A stretch of DNA of 64,000 nucleotides from an uncultured Bacteroidales bacterium (GCA_937898885.1 CALDKD010000036.1:15953-79952); one strand, 5' to 3'. Numbered from the stretch's first letter, positions 37,797 through 47,896 are shown. Numbers and translations: made by a program. Notes: generated by a model from the sequence alone, not told the origin.

Positions 37797-37804
37797 TATC
37801 TTTG
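37797..37804 (+). promoter_or_regulatory. Internal promoter before wecC-wecB
   Basis: TATCTTTG is an exact TAnnTTTG match in the 112-base gap after the glycosyltransferase, 37 bases before the wecC start. TTTG motifs lie upstream (37781, 37769) but not at ideal spacing. It would allow the sugar-nucleotide genes to be expressed apart from the locus promoter. Confidence 0.6.
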
Positions 37805-37840
37805 TGCTCATAAAAGATTTTGGTAAATCTTAGGAAGGAA

Positions 37841-39052
37841 ATGAGAGCTTGTTTTTTAGGATTAGGATATATAGGACTCCCAACAGCGATAATAGCAGCG
37901 TCTCACGGTATAGAGGTAGCAGGAACAGATATAAATACCCGGATAGTTGATGAGACAAATGCCGGAAGATTACATATTGTAGAGCCCGACCTTAATCAGC
38001 TTCTCGTTGATGTGGTGAGGTCTGGAATGCTTCACGCATACAACGCACCGGTTTTATCTGATGCGTATTTTATTGTGGTTCCGACTCCTTTTTTACCTGA
38101 TACACATAAACCAGACATATCATTCGTGGAGAATGCCACCCGCAGTGTGATTCCATTGCTCAAGGAAGGAGACCTTTTTGTCATTGAGTCAACATCGCCT
38201 GTCGGAACCACCGAGAGTATGTCTGAGATTGTTTTCACAGAGCGTCCTGAGCTTAAAGGCAAGATTTATATCGCATATTGTCCGGAAAGGGTTCTGCCGG
38301 GAAATATCCTTCATGAGTTGATTAATAATGACAGGGTAATTGGCGGAATTGATGCCGCCTCTACAGAGAAGGCCAAGGAGTTTTACTCTGTCTTTGTCAA
38401 AGGACAGCTTCATTCCACAGACTGTAGGACCGCGGAAATGTGCAAGCTTACGGAGAATGCCTCGCGTGACGCTCAGATAGCATTCGCGAACGAGCTCTCA
38501 ATAGTCTGTGCCAAGGCTGGAATAGATGTAAGGGAGCTTATCTCACTGGCAAACAAGCATCCTCGTGTCAATATCCTTCAGCCAGGGTGTGGAGTAGGTG
38601 GACATTGTATAGCGGTTGATCCGTATTTCATTATCTCTTCCTATCCTGAGGAGACTGCTTTTATGCGACAGGCCCGCGAGACGAACATCCATAAGACAGA
38701 GTGGTGTATCAATCAGATTCTATCAGCATATTATGACATTGCAGCAGAGTCTGGTAAAAAACCTACAGTAGCTTTGATGGGACTTGCCTTCAAACCCAAT
38801 ATCGATGATTTGAGAGAAAGTCCTGCTGTGACTATCGCCAAGACGTTGTTGAGCAAGCTTGGACAGGATAGCGTGCTTGTATCAGAGCCGAATTTGTCTT
38901 CGCACGATACATTTGTCCTTACATCATACAAAGAAGCATACGAGAAATCTGATTTGGTGGTATTTCTTGTAAATCATCGTGAGTTTGCGAGTCTTGTCTC
39001 AACAAGGTCCGATGTGCGGGTTCTGGATTTTTGTGGCGTAACCAAAGCTTGA
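37841..39052 (+). CDS. wecC: UDP-N-acetyl-D-mannosamine dehydrogenase
   Basis: A 403-residue cytoplasmic enzyme that oxidises UDP-ManNAc to UDP-ManNAcA with two NAD+. I start at the ATG of 37841, which follows AAGGAA and opens at MRACFLGLGYIGLPTA, the Rossmann NAD motif. Later come VPTPF, IESTSPVGTTE, CPERVLPG and the catalytic Cys in LQPGCGVGGHCIAVDPYF, then GLAFKPNIDDLRESPA. It is one base from the 2-epimerase gene, which supplies its substrate. Confidence 0.93.
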   Translation: MRACFLGLGYIGLPTAIIAASHGIEVAGTDINTRIVDETNAGRLHIVEPDLNQLLVDVVRSGMLHAYNAPVLSDAYFIVVPTPFLPDTHKPDISFVENATRSVIPLLKEGDLFVIESTSPVGTTESMSEIVFTERPELKGKIYIAYCPERVLPGNILHELINNDRVIGGIDAASTEKAKEFYSVFVKGQLHSTDCRTAEMCKLTENASRDAQIAFANELSIVCAKAGIDVRELISLANKHPRVNILQPGCGVGGHCIAVDPYFIISSYPEETAFMRQARETNIHKTEWCINQILSAYYDIAAESGKKPTVALMGLAFKPNIDDLRESPAVTIAKTLLSKLGQDSVLVSEPNLSSHDTFVLTSYKEAYEKSDLVVFLVNHREFASLVSTRSDVRVLDFCGVTKA

Positions 39053-39053
39053 G

Positions 39054-40220
39054 ATGACAAAAAAAAGGATACTGCTCGTTTTCGGTACCAGACCGGAGGC
39101 CATAAAGATGGCGCCTTTAGTAAAGGCATTCAAAGATGATAAGGATTCCTTTGAGACATATGTCTGCGTATCCGGGCAGCACCGTGAGATGCTTGACCAG
39201 GTGCTCAATCTGTTTGAGATAGTGCCTGATGTGGATCTGGAGATTATGCATCCGGGCCAGAATCTGTATGACATTACGACATCGGTTCTTACCGGTGTGG
39301 GAAAAGTGCTGAGGGAGATTCATCCGGATCTTGTCCTTGTTCACGGTGATACCACAACATCAATGGCTGCGGCCATGGCTGCGTTTTATGAGCAGATACC
39401 TGTAGGCCACATAGAGGCTGGACTTCGTACCTATGATATTTACAGCCCGTGGCCGGAGGAGATGAACCGGCAGATAACCGGCAGAATAGCCTCGTTTGAT
39501 TTTTCTCCTACAGAGTTGAGTCGTCAGAATCTTCTTAAAGAAAACATACCGGCTGACAGAATAGTTGTTACAGGAAACACTGTGATAGATGCATTGTATC
39601 AGGTTGTTGATGTCATCAACTCTTGTGACGGGTTAAGAAAACAGTTGGAGACTGAGCTGTTGAATGCCGGATATGATACAGGCCGGTTGAGAGATGGTCG
39701 TAGGCTGGTACTCATCACAGGGCATAGACGTGAGAATTTCGGAGAGGGATTCCAGGATATATGTCGCGCGATAGATTTCCTGGCACGCAAATACAGTGAT
39801 GTCGATTTCGTATATCCGGTACACATGAATCCAAATGTAAGGAACGTTGTGGAGGAGATATTGAAGGTTGACAAATCCGATAACCTGTTTTTGATAGATC
39901 CGCTTGGGTATTTTGACTTTGTGCTTCTTATGAATAGTTGCCACATTGTGCTTACAGACAGCGGTGGAATTCAGGAAGAGGCACCAGGTCTGGGAAAGCC
40001 TGTCCTGGTAATGAGGAATACAACAGAGAGGCCTGAGGCTATAGAGGCAGGGACAGTCAAGCTTGTTGGCGCGGATTTTACGAAAATCACAGAATCTGTA
40101 TCTCTGTTGCTTGACAATGAGGAGGAGTATGGCAAAATGGCCCATGCTGCCAATCCTTATGGTGACGGTAAGGCGTGCTCACGAATTGTCTCTTTCGTAC
40201 GCGACAGGCTGTGCCGCTGA
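39054..40220 (+). CDS. wecB: UDP-N-acetylglucosamine 2-epimerase (non-hydrolysing)
   Basis: A 388-residue cytoplasmic GT-B-fold enzyme that interconverts UDP-GlcNAc and UDP-ManNAc. Motifs include LLVFGTRPEAIKMAPLV, CVSGQHREMLDQVL, VHGDTTTSMAAAMAAFY, GHIEAGLRTYD, LITGHRRENFG and LTDSGGIQEEAPGLGKPVLV. It directly follows wecC, so the pair makes UDP-ManNAcA for the polymer. It is the last gene of the locus and faces the convergent antiporter gene. Confidence 0.95.
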   Translation: MTKKRILLVFGTRPEAIKMAPLVKAFKDDKDSFETYVCVSGQHREMLDQVLNLFEIVPDVDLEIMHPGQNLYDITTSVLTGVGKVLREIHPDLVLVHGDTTTSMAAAMAAFYEQIPVGHIEAGLRTYDIYSPWPEEMNRQITGRIASFDFSPTELSRQNLLKENIPADRIVVTGNTVIDALYQVVDVINSCDGLRKQLETELLNAGYDTGRLRDGRRLVLITGHRRENFGEGFQDICRAIDFLARKYSDVDFVYPVHMNPNVRNVVEEILKVDKSDNLFLIDPLGYFDFVLLMNSCHIVLTDSGGIQEEAPGLGKPVLVMRNTTERPEAIEAGTVKLVGADFTKITESVSLLLDNEEEYGKMAHAANPYGDGKACSRIVSFVRDRLCR

Positions 40221-40225
40221 CATAA

Positions 40226-42313
40226 TCAGATTCTCAGAAGCTTAAGTAAGTCGCGGTCAGTTCTGGCTGATGGAAGCGACTGGATTATTTGCCTGCCTTC
40301 TTTTTCCGGATAAATAATCATTATGCTGCATTTGTTCTCCATCAGGTGCAGGCGCTCGTAGAGATGAAGGAATGAGCGGCCTGCGTGTGTCTCTGAATCC
40401 CGTTGTCCCATTAAAACCAGGAGGTGGCCGGAATTGGCATTATGAATCACCGTATTCATATCCGCAGACTCACTCATTGGATAATAGTTTGTCCTTCCGG
40501 TTGAGGCAGGCTTGCCTGATCCTCTTACGGTGTCAATAGCGGCATTCTTTCCATAAAAGTCTGTAACACATCCGATTGATGAGCTGAGTCGTCTTAAAGT
40601 CTCAAGGCTTTTCTTTAATCCGAAATCCAGAATAATCGGATCAGGAACAAGAACCATCATCCGTTGTATTGTATTGATGGGTATTGTCAACCTTAAAAAA
40701 ACAAGCTGTACGCTGCAATTGTCAACCAGTGGACGGATAATATTCTCGTAATATCTGGCCGTCAGGTGCTTGGACGCCGTTAAGCCCGCAATAATCTGGG
40801 TTGACTCAAATTCCTCCGCAGCGTGCGTTATGCTGGCTGTTATATTATTTCCCACCCGGTTCTGCATCTGGAATGGTACTTCTGCCGCAACAGCTTGTTT
40901 CTGTGCCTCAAGAAGAATGTCCTTGCCTCCAGACATATATTTATATGTGTGCTCTCCACCCACGGTAATGTGAAGTCCCACCAATTCGTCTCGTCCTTTG
41001 GCATTACGGATTGCCAATGAGGCATCCATTAAAGACTGCCTGGTCTCAGGCCCGGAGAAACAGACCAGAATACTCTCATTCTTTAGAATTTTGCCGGATT
41101 GACTGTTGGACTTCAGAATCAGTCTCGATCCGCTTTCGGTCAATATATTGCTGACGATACAGGAAAACAAGACAATCAGCACAATTATTCCGAACATCGT
41201 ATTATCCAGTATGTTCACAGAGTAAGCTCCCATTGTGATCGCAAGGGCACCGGCTGCGTGTGACTCGCTCAGGCCGAACAATATCATACGGTCACCACGT
41301 TCCATTTTTCCTGCTTTTTGTATGATGTAGGCAGGTATCCATTTGCCTAGGGTCGCCGCTGTGAATAGCACAATAAAGCAAACAGTGGCTTTTGAATCCC
41401 CGACCAGCGAGTCTGGCCTTATCAACATTCCGGTATTAAAAAGGAAAGTGGGGATAAAGAGAGTGTTGCCTATGAAATCCAGACGGTTCATCAGAGGCGA
41501 CGATTTGGGTATGTATCTGTTAAACACGATTCCAGCCAGGAATGCCCCAAGTATTCCTTCCAGTCCGGCAAAAGATGCTATGCCACAACTTAACGCCAGA
41601 ATCATAAGTACGAACAGGAAGTGCGAGTTACTGTTCCGCGATTTCTTGAAGAAGAAATCTATGACAACAGGAAACAAAAATATGACTATGGATACATATA
41701 TTGCCGTATATATAATGAAATGCCAGATATTGAATGTTTTGTCCTGGTCTGAGGAAGCCTGTACATACGCATAGGTAATCAGGGCTAAGACGATGGCGAC
41801 AAGGGCTCCCGAGACTGAGATGGCGACACTTTTTCTGTTTGAGAGTCCATGCCTGCTTATGATAGGGTATGATATCAATGTGTGTGATCCCAGCACGCAA
41901 CAGATAATCGATGCCACAGTCTTATCCATATGCAACGCGCAGGTTCCTATAGCAAAACATATTAGCCAGGGAATAAGAAATGTAATCACTCCGAATGTAA
42001 TGCCAAGGGCTTTCGTGCGTCTCATCTCCTCAATGTCAATTCCGAGTCCGGCAAAGAACATAATCATCAGCAGTCCTACGCTACTGAAGAAGCTCAATGC
42101 ATCCGATGATTCCAATATGTCAAATCCTCCTGACCCCATCAGCATACCTGTGATGATCAAGCCCGCTATCTGTGGAAAACGGATACGGTTCAGCAGGAAA
42201 GGTACGGCAAGGATTATGAGCAATACAACGAATGCTCGCCACAATGTGTCTTCCAGTGGGAAGACCGCATTCCATAACGGAAACAACAGAGAGAGGGCTT
42301 CCTGGCTTACCAT
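40226..42313 (-). CDS. CPA2-type cation:proton antiporter with C-terminal Usp-like domains
   Basis: A 695-residue inner-membrane protein. Residues about 20-410 form the Na+/H+ exchanger domain with some 12 segments. The family motifs are FPQIAGLIITGMLMG, LLMIMFFAGLGIDIEEM and GLEGILGAFLAGIVFNR. The last 280 residues are soluble and resemble two universal-stress-protein domains (ESILVCFSGPETRQSLMDAS and VPDPIILDFGLKKSLETLRR). The ions moved are not known; Na+ or K+ against protons is likely. Its start overlaps the stop of the small lipoprotein gene by 7 bases. Confidence 0.88.
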   Translation of the reverse strand: MVSQEALSLLFPLWNAVFPLEDTLWRAFVVLLIILAVPFLLNRIRFPQIAGLIITGMLMGSGGFDILESSDALSFFSSVGLLMIMFFAGLGIDIEEMRRTKALGITFGVITFLIPWLICFAIGTCALHMDKTVASIICCVLGSHTLISYPIISRHGLSNRKSVAISVSGALVAIVLALITYAYVQASSDQDKTFNIWHFIIYTAIYVSIVIFLFPVVIDFFFKKSRNSNSHFLFVLMILALSCGIASFAGLEGILGAFLAGIVFNRYIPKSSPLMNRLDFIGNTLFIPTFLFNTGMLIRPDSLVGDSKATVCFIVLFTAATLGKWIPAYIIQKAGKMERGDRMILFGLSESHAAGALAITMGAYSVNILDNTMFGIIVLIVLFSCIVSNILTESGSRLILKSNSQSGKILKNESILVCFSGPETRQSLMDASLAIRNAKGRDELVGLHITVGGEHTYKYMSGGKDILLEAQKQAVAAEVPFQMQNRVGNNITASITHAAEEFESTQIIAGLTASKHLTARYYENIIRPLVDNCSVQLVFLRLTIPINTIQRMMVLVPDPIILDFGLKKSLETLRRLSSSIGCVTDFYGKNAAIDTVRGSGKPASTGRTNYYPMSESADMNTVIHNANSGHLLVLMGQRDSETHAGRSFLHLYERLHLMENKCSIMIIYPEKEGRQIIQSLPSARTDRDLLKLLRI

Positions 42314-42747
42314 TTCGTGAAAAACAGTCTGGTGTCGTTATTTGAGAGAATCATATTGCAGCCCTGCCACTCTATCTTGAATACAGTGGTCAGACTTGTA
42401 ATACCGCAGTTGTTCAGATATCTCAACAAGGATTCTGTATCGTATTCTGCAACCTCGCAATACATTGAGTAGTCAATCTTGATGGAATCACCATAGTCCG
42501 TCAATACTCCAATAGGACCATTTGTCTCTCCGTCACGAATCTCGACCAAGTCTCTTGCAAAGGCATACCATATTCCGCTCTTTTCCACCTCGTAATTACC
42601 GGTACCGGAATTGGAATAACATACTTTGTCCAGCCGCCATAAATAATCAAGCTTGTCATTAGGAAACACTTTGGCGCACGAGGTGAGCAGCCATACTGAC
42701 AATATGGTGATAAAAGCCGCTATGATGTCTCTGGTCCTTTTTTTCAT
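42307..42747 (-). CDS. Small putative lipoprotein
   Basis: A 146-residue protein. The start is the ATG at 42745-42747, which overlaps the Wzi stop (ATGA) and opens a signal sequence with a lipobox (MKKRTRDIIAAFITILSVWL, then LTSCAK). The mature part is beta-rich (LDYLWRLDKVCYSNSGTGNY, GIWYAFARDLVEIRDGE, VFKIEWQGCNMILSN), like a small lipocalin-type domain. I do not recognise a named family. Its tight coupling to Wzi suggests a role near the outer membrane, perhaps in capsule surface assembly. Confidence 0.65.
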   Translation of the reverse strand: MKKRTRDIIAAFITILSVWLLTSCAKVFPNDKLDYLWRLDKVCYSNSGTGNYEVEKSGIWYAFARDLVEIRDGETNGPIGVLTDYGDSIKIDYSMYCEVAEYDTESLLRYLNNCGITSLTTVFKIEWQGCNMILSNNDTRLFFTKW

Positions 42748-44450
42748 AACATTCTCCACGTTTTTGACAATGATAACATTAAGCCTTTGTTTTCTCCCGG
42801 CAGACTGGACGCTCCAAAGTCGGCGGCTGCTGAAAGGCCAACTCTCCATCCGGTCTGGTTGCCGAAGCGGTAAAAGCATTCAATCAGCATTGATGTAGTG
42901 CTTGCGGTCTTCTCAAACGGAATACTGTAGCATCCCCAGTGAGTTGTATGTGTGGCAAGTAATCTGTATTCCAGGCGTGGCGATATGTTTCCGTCTATGC
43001 CTAAATGAAACATTATTACCCTGTTGCTTTTGAATGACAGGTCTCCGTCTTCGTTGTAGATTGGAGAGTAGAGAACCGGTGAGCCGTTTGAGTAACCGTA
43101 GTTACTGTAGCTCTTGTAGAATTCGTGGTTATACATATCATCGCGCCCATCTACACCTTCCAGGATGACAGGGTTCTGATATCTATAGACAGGCCCGCAT
43201 TGTCCTTTGGTATTAAGAAACTCAAAAACGATATTATTGAACGGAATCCCTTCAGGCGCATTGACCTCCAAGCCAAAAAGCCCGTCGAGCCAGTTTCGTC
43301 TGAAGCCATAGAATACCAGCCCTTTTTCACCAGACATATCTGCCTTGCTCTCAATTCCAAGCATTGAGGAGTGGTCTTCATAGAAGTGCTCGTAATATAG
43401 TCTGTATTTCCATTTATTAAATGTCAGGTCAAATGCCAAATGCCAGCTTCCCATTGTGTTTCCATTGTCTTTGGTCTGCATTCCCGGCTTGTTTACAGGC
43501 AGAAAAACCTGAAGATAGGTCTTGAGATTGTGAGGGTATTCGAAAGTCTCAATGACAGGGTCTGATGCCGATGTGCGCATATTGTGCCTTACACCGCCAA
43601 ACTGTGCGTACATTTCCAGGCCAAATGTGAACTCAAGAGGGAAACGCTCCGTATCGCCAACCTTCAGGAAGAGAGACTTGCCGTGATGCAGGATCTGGTC
43701 GGTATATTGTGGCGGGTTTGAGTATCTTGCAGCCTGCCTGGCCCTCCAGTCATTGTCCTGATACCATCCGTATGCTATATGGCCTTTCAGCGAAAACCAC
43801 CTGCCCAGAATTCCCAGCCTGGTAAACTCCGGAACCTCAAGTCTTATCTGTGGAATAGGGCGGCTGTTGCCAGACCAGGTCAGTGAGCCCGAGCTTAGCC
43901 GTGGATTGACAAGCTCTCCCCAACGCTCCTTGGCTCCCAGGGAAAGGTCAAACCATTTGTATCCGGCGTCCACATATATCTGCTGCAGGTAAAAATCAGA
44001 CTGGTAGTTCGCGGCTACGGCCACATCGATTCCATAATTGAAATAGAATTGATTCGGCAGACGCATCCCGCCATCCATTCCCAGATCAAGCATTATGCCT
44101 GACGCGTTGACGGGAGAGAGGCCTTGCCTGTTAGATGTGAGCCAGAATGGGGCATAGTCACCACCGCCTGCATTTCCATACAGATCAAGACTGAGATTCA
44201 GCTTGCGCCTGATCTTGCTGTTCAGACTAAGGCTCAGTTGCTGTGCGTCGTTTGTCCTGGCATATCGTCTCAGGAATGCGTCATCGCTTCTGTGGTCTGC
44301 GGCACCAAGCCCGTCTGTACCTGATGACAGCCCTGTGTCAGGCATCCCAGTGGGGTCATCATTGAACTGAGCTTTGGCATTGCCCGACAGTGCCAGCAAC
44401 ATAATAAGAACAGTTCCTTTAATTATAGACTTTCCGGTCGGTAAATGCAT
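42744..44450 (-). CDS. Capsule assembly protein, Wzi family
   Basis: A 568-residue outer-membrane protein with an N-terminal signal segment (IIKGTVLIMLLALSGNAKA-Q). About 18 predicted strands follow, with the Wzi-family features APFWLTSNRQGLSPV near the start of the barrel, YVDAGYKWFDLSLGAKERWG, WSGNSRPIPQIRLEVPEF and YYEHFYEDHSSM. Wzi binds capsule polymer at the surface in Gram-negatives. It is transcribed towards the polysaccharide locus from its own promoter and heads a three-gene unit with the small lipoprotein and the antiporter. Confidence 0.87.
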   Translation of the reverse strand: MHLPTGKSIIKGTVLIMLLALSGNAKAQFNDDPTGMPDTGLSSGTDGLGAADHRSDDAFLRRYARTNDAQQLSLSLNSKIRRKLNLSLDLYGNAGGGDYAPFWLTSNRQGLSPVNASGIMLDLGMDGGMRLPNQFYFNYGIDVAVAANYQSDFYLQQIYVDAGYKWFDLSLGAKERWGELVNPRLSSGSLTWSGNSRPIPQIRLEVPEFTRLGILGRWFSLKGHIAYGWYQDNDWRARQAARYSNPPQYTDQILHHGKSLFLKVGDTERFPLEFTFGLEMYAQFGGVRHNMRTSASDPVIETFEYPHNLKTYLQVFLPVNKPGMQTKDNGNTMGSWHLAFDLTFNKWKYRLYYEHFYEDHSSMLGIESKADMSGEKGLVFYGFRRNWLDGLFGLEVNAPEGIPFNNIVFEFLNTKGQCGPVYRYQNPVILEGVDGRDDMYNHEFYKSYSNYGYSNGSPVLYSPIYNEDGDLSFKSNRVIMFHLGIDGNISPRLEYRLLATHTTHWGCYSIPFEKTASTTSMLIECFYRFGNQTGWRVGLSAAADFGASSLPGENKGLMLSLSKTWRML

Positions 44451-44472
44451 ATTGTACTCTTGAAAAACAGTT

Positions 44473-44503
44473 CAAAGGTAGCATAAATAATCCAGTCGGG
44501 CAA
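44473..44503 (-). promoter_or_regulatory. Promoter of the Wzi unit
   Basis: On the minus strand TTG (plus-strand CAA, 44501-44503) is followed after 20 bases by TACCTTTG (44473-44480), 22 bases before the Wzi start. This is a full Bacteroidota promoter. Confidence 0.75.
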
Positions 44504-44616
44504 TATGAGTTACAGCGAAGTGGCGCCCGTGAGGGGCAGATACATTTATGAGTTTTCAACAGTATGCCTTATTCTTCTCTATTTGAAGTAACTTAGCGGT
44601 CAAAACTGTGTGAGGA

Positions 44617-47043
44617 ATGCTGGATATAGAGAATGAGTTGAACAGCAGCCAGGCTGCGGCGGTGACATACACTGACGGTCCGCAGATGGTTATTGCCGGT
44701 GCCGGCTCGGGCAAGACGCGGGTGCTTACTTACAGAATAGCGCATCTGCTTGAGATGGGAGTGGAGCCGTGGTCTATCCTTGCGCTCACTTTCACCAACA
44801 AGGCTGCCGGTGAGATGAAAGAGCGTATCGCGCTTATGGTGGGTGAGAGTCGGTCCCGTTATCTGTGGATGGGTACCTTCCATAGTATTTTCTCCCGCAT
44901 CCTGCACGCAGAGGCAGAGGCAATAGGTTTCACATCGAATTTCACGGTGTATGACCAGGCTGATTCCCTGAGCCTTATCCGCAGCATCATCAAGGAGATG
45001 CAGCTGGATGACAAGGTTTATAAGCCGAATGTCATTCAGAACAGGATATCAAATGCCAAGAACCGCCTTTACACTCCGGCGGACTATATGCAGAACGGCG
45101 ATATCCTCAAAAACGATCAGTATAAGAATGTAGGCCTTTGCGGGCAGATATATCAGAAGTATTGGAACCGGTGCCATCAGGCCGACGCTATGGATTTCGA
45201 TGACCTTCTTCTGTACACATACCTGTTGTTCAAGCAGAATGACTCTATTCTGGAACGTTATGCGGAGAGGTTCAAGTATGTGCTTGTGGATGAGTATCAG
45301 GATACCAATTATGCCCAGCACTGCATAGTATGGCTGCTCACGCGTGTGAATCAGCAGGTGTGTGTGGTAGGCGATGATGCCCAAAGCATATATTCCTTCC
45401 GTGGCGCCAACATAGACAATATGCTCAAGTTCACCAAACTCTATCCAGATGCCAAGGTATTCAAGCTGGAGCAGAACTACCGGTCCACGCAGACAATCGT
45501 AGAGGCTGCCAACAGCCTTATCAACAAGAACCGCAATCAGATACGCAAGTCTGTCTTCTCCGAGAACGAGAAGGGCAGCCTGATAAAGGTAATTCAGGTA
45601 CAGTCCGATATAGCTGAGGCAAATGCCGTAGCCGACAATATCCACCACCTCTATATAAGTGAAGGCGTGGAGTATGGAGACATTGCTGTATTGTATCGCA
45701 CCAACGCGCAATCGCGTGTCTTCGAGGAGGTGCTTCGTACCCAGGGCATACCTTATAAAATATATGGCTCATTATCGTTCTATCAACGCAAGGAGGTAAA
45801 GGATGTAATAGCATATTTGCGCCTGACCGTGAACCACAATGACGAGGAGGCGTTGAAGAGAATCATCAACACTCCTGCAAGAGGCATAGGCGCCACAACT
45901 ATGGGACGCATAGCAGAGGCCGCAACAGCGAACAATGTGAGCTTCTGGGGGGTGATAACCCATCTTGACGGCTATGGCCTTGGTTTCAACAGCGGAACTT
46001 CCGGCCGCCTTACTCAATTCGCAGGCCTCATTGAGAGCTTCGCGCAGATGGCCGGCTCAGCCAATGCCTACGATGTGACAAAGTTCATAATTGACGGCAG
46101 CGGCTTGCTGCGTGAGCTTGCCACAGACCACACTCCTGAGGGCAAGGAGCGTCTCGGCAACGTTCAGGAACTTCTTAATGGTGTTGACAGTTTCTGCCGT
46201 GGCCGGATGGAGGAGGGCGATGAGCATATCTCACTTACAGATTTCCTTAATGAGGTATCGTTGCTGACAGACCAGGATAACGACAAAGAGGGCGATGACC
46301 GTAAGATAACGCTTATGACGGTTCACGCGGCCAAAGGATTGGAGTTCGATACAGTCTTCGTGGTTGGTATGGAGGACAATCTCTTTCCGAGCCAGATGTG
46401 CGTTGACGATGAGCGCCAGCTGGAAGAGGAGCGCAGACTCTTCTACGTTGCCGTTACACGCGCAAAGAAGCATTGTATGCTGCTGTTCTCAAAATGCCGT
46501 TTCCGTTATGGCAATATTGAGATGTCTGAGCCGAGCCGCTTTCTCAAGGATATAGACCCGCGATATCTGGAGATGCATCTGCTTGGTGCCGCCGTACGTC
46601 CAAGACTGACTACACGCGACATTGACTTTGACGATGTTTTTGGAAACGATGACTCAATGGGGGAATTCTCCCCGAACCGTACATTCAAGTCAAGACCTGC
46701 TATGAGTCAGGAGCGCCATTTCGAGGCTCGTCCTACAAGAACGTTCGAGACAAAGACTTTATCTGTACATACAGATTCCGATACCAAGCCTCGTTTTGAG
46801 AGCCGTCCGCGTAATCTGCAACGGGTATCAACACTGGTCAGTAGCTCTAATGCCACTGTAAACGGTGGCTCGGATATACCTCTTGCAGTAGGCGATATGA
46901 TTGACCATGAGCGTTTTGGTCAGGGAGAGGTACTCTCGGTTGAAGGCTCGGGCGATGGCCGCAAGGCGCGTATCAGGTTCCGCAATGCAGGCGAGAAGAC
47001 CTTATTGCTCAAGTTCGCCCGCTTTACCGTTATTTCAAGGTAA
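44617..47043 (+). CDS. UvrD/PcrA-type DNA helicase
   Basis: An 808-residue SF1A helicase that moves 3' to 5' on DNA in repair and replication restart. Walker A is GAGSGKT (residues 28-34). Further motifs are ALTFTNKAAGEMKER, TFHSIFSRIL, VLVDEYQDTN, CVVGDDAQSIYSFRGA, LEQNYRSTQTIV, TVHAAKGLEFDTVFVVG and LFYVAVTRAKK. The C-terminal 150 residues are charged and low in complexity and end with a KOW/Tudor-like segment (MIDHERFGQGEVLSVEG), as in PcrA. It could be called either UvrD or PcrA. It stands alone, divergent from Wzi. Confidence 0.95.
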   Translation: MLDIENELNSSQAAAVTYTDGPQMVIAGAGSGKTRVLTYRIAHLLEMGVEPWSILALTFTNKAAGEMKERIALMVGESRSRYLWMGTFHSIFSRILHAEAEAIGFTSNFTVYDQADSLSLIRSIIKEMQLDDKVYKPNVIQNRISNAKNRLYTPADYMQNGDILKNDQYKNVGLCGQIYQKYWNRCHQADAMDFDDLLLYTYLLFKQNDSILERYAERFKYVLVDEYQDTNYAQHCIVWLLTRVNQQVCVVGDDAQSIYSFRGANIDNMLKFTKLYPDAKVFKLEQNYRSTQTIVEAANSLINKNRNQIRKSVFSENEKGSLIKVIQVQSDIAEANAVADNIHHLYISEGVEYGDIAVLYRTNAQSRVFEEVLRTQGIPYKIYGSLSFYQRKEVKDVIAYLRLTVNHNDEEALKRIINTPARGIGATTMGRIAEAATANNVSFWGVITHLDGYGLGFNSGTSGRLTQFAGLIESFAQMAGSANAYDVTKFIIDGSGLLRELATDHTPEGKERLGNVQELLNGVDSFCRGRMEEGDEHISLTDFLNEVSLLTDQDNDKEGDDRKITLMTVHAAKGLEFDTVFVVGMEDNLFPSQMCVDDERQLEEERRLFYVAVTRAKKHCMLLFSKCRFRYGNIEMSEPSRFLKDIDPRYLEMHLLGAAVRPRLTTRDIDFDDVFGNDDSMGEFSPNRTFKSRPAMSQERHFEARPTRTFETKTLSVHTDSDTKPRFESRPRNLQRVSTLVSSSNATVNGGSDIPLAVGDMIDHERFGQGEVLSVEGSGDGRKARIRFRNAGEKTLLLKFARFTVISR

Positions 47044-47076
47044 TTTAATTTTGTGCGAAAAAAACTTGCCGGAATG

Positions 47077-47107
47077 TTTGCGCGTAACTCAAAAAGCATT
47101 ACCTTTG
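47077..47107 (+). promoter_or_regulatory. Promoter of the tRNA cluster
   Basis: TTTG (47077-47080), then 19 bases, then TACCTTTG (47100-47107) is a textbook Bacteroidota promoter. The first tRNA starts 131 bases downstream, so the transcript has a processed leader. Confidence 0.8.
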
Positions 47108-47144
47108 CACCGCTTTCAACGGAAAGCACTGGTCTTTGAAACAA

Positions 47145-47312
<168 letters not shown>

Positions 47313-47335
47313 CAGTTCTTTGAAATTGTGTAGTC

Positions 47336-47417
47336 GCCCAGCTGGCGGAATTGGTAGACGCGCACGTTTCAGGTGCGTGTGCCGCGAGGTGTGCAGGTTC
47401 GAGTCCTGTGCTGGGCA
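47336..47417 (+). tRNA. tRNA-Leu (anticodon CAG)
   Basis: An 82-nt class II tRNA. The acceptor arms GCCCAGC and GCTGGGC pair, with discriminator A. The D-arm is GGCGGAATTGGTAGACGC, the anticodon loop TTCAGGT gives CAG, and a variable arm and T-arm follow. CCA is not encoded. Confidence 0.94.
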
Positions 47418-47423
47418 CTATTT

Positions 47424-47510
47424 GGAGAGATGGCGGAATTGGTAGACGCGCTACTTTGAGGGGGTAGTGACAGTATTGTCGTGTGAGTTCGAGTCTCATT
47501 CTCTTCACCA
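47424..47510 (+). tRNA. tRNA-Leu (anticodon GAG)
   Basis: A class II tRNA. The acceptor arms GGAGAGA and TCTCTTC pair with one G-T. The anticodon loop TTGAGGG gives GAG, and a long variable arm is present. Unlike its neighbours it encodes the CCA end (47508-47510). It lies six bases after tRNA-Leu(CAG). Confidence 0.92.
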
Positions 47511-47515
47511 AAATC

Positions 47516-47732
<217 letters not shown>

Positions 47733-47806
47733 AGAACCCGGACTCGCGACCCCCTGTTCGCTGTGGCGAACTAAAAAGAGGACCGCGGAAAGCCCACACC
47801 GTGGGC

Positions 47807-47876
47807 TCGAGTCTCGTTTGCCGCTCAAAGATGTCAAGCAGCTGTAAAGGCTGCTTTTTTTGTATCCCTTCATTTC
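47807..47876 (+). repeat. 70-bp direct repeat (tRNA-Gly tail plus terminator), copy B
   Basis: A perfect copy of 47663-47732, with a second terminator hairpin at 47836-47861. The 74 bases between the copies contain scrambled tRNA-like pieces (ACTCGCGACCCC, and AGCCCAC paired with GTGGGCT), so this is a broken partial tRNA, not a functional gene. Confidence 0.9.
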
Positions 47877-47896
47877 CTCATTCTAAGGCAATTCCG

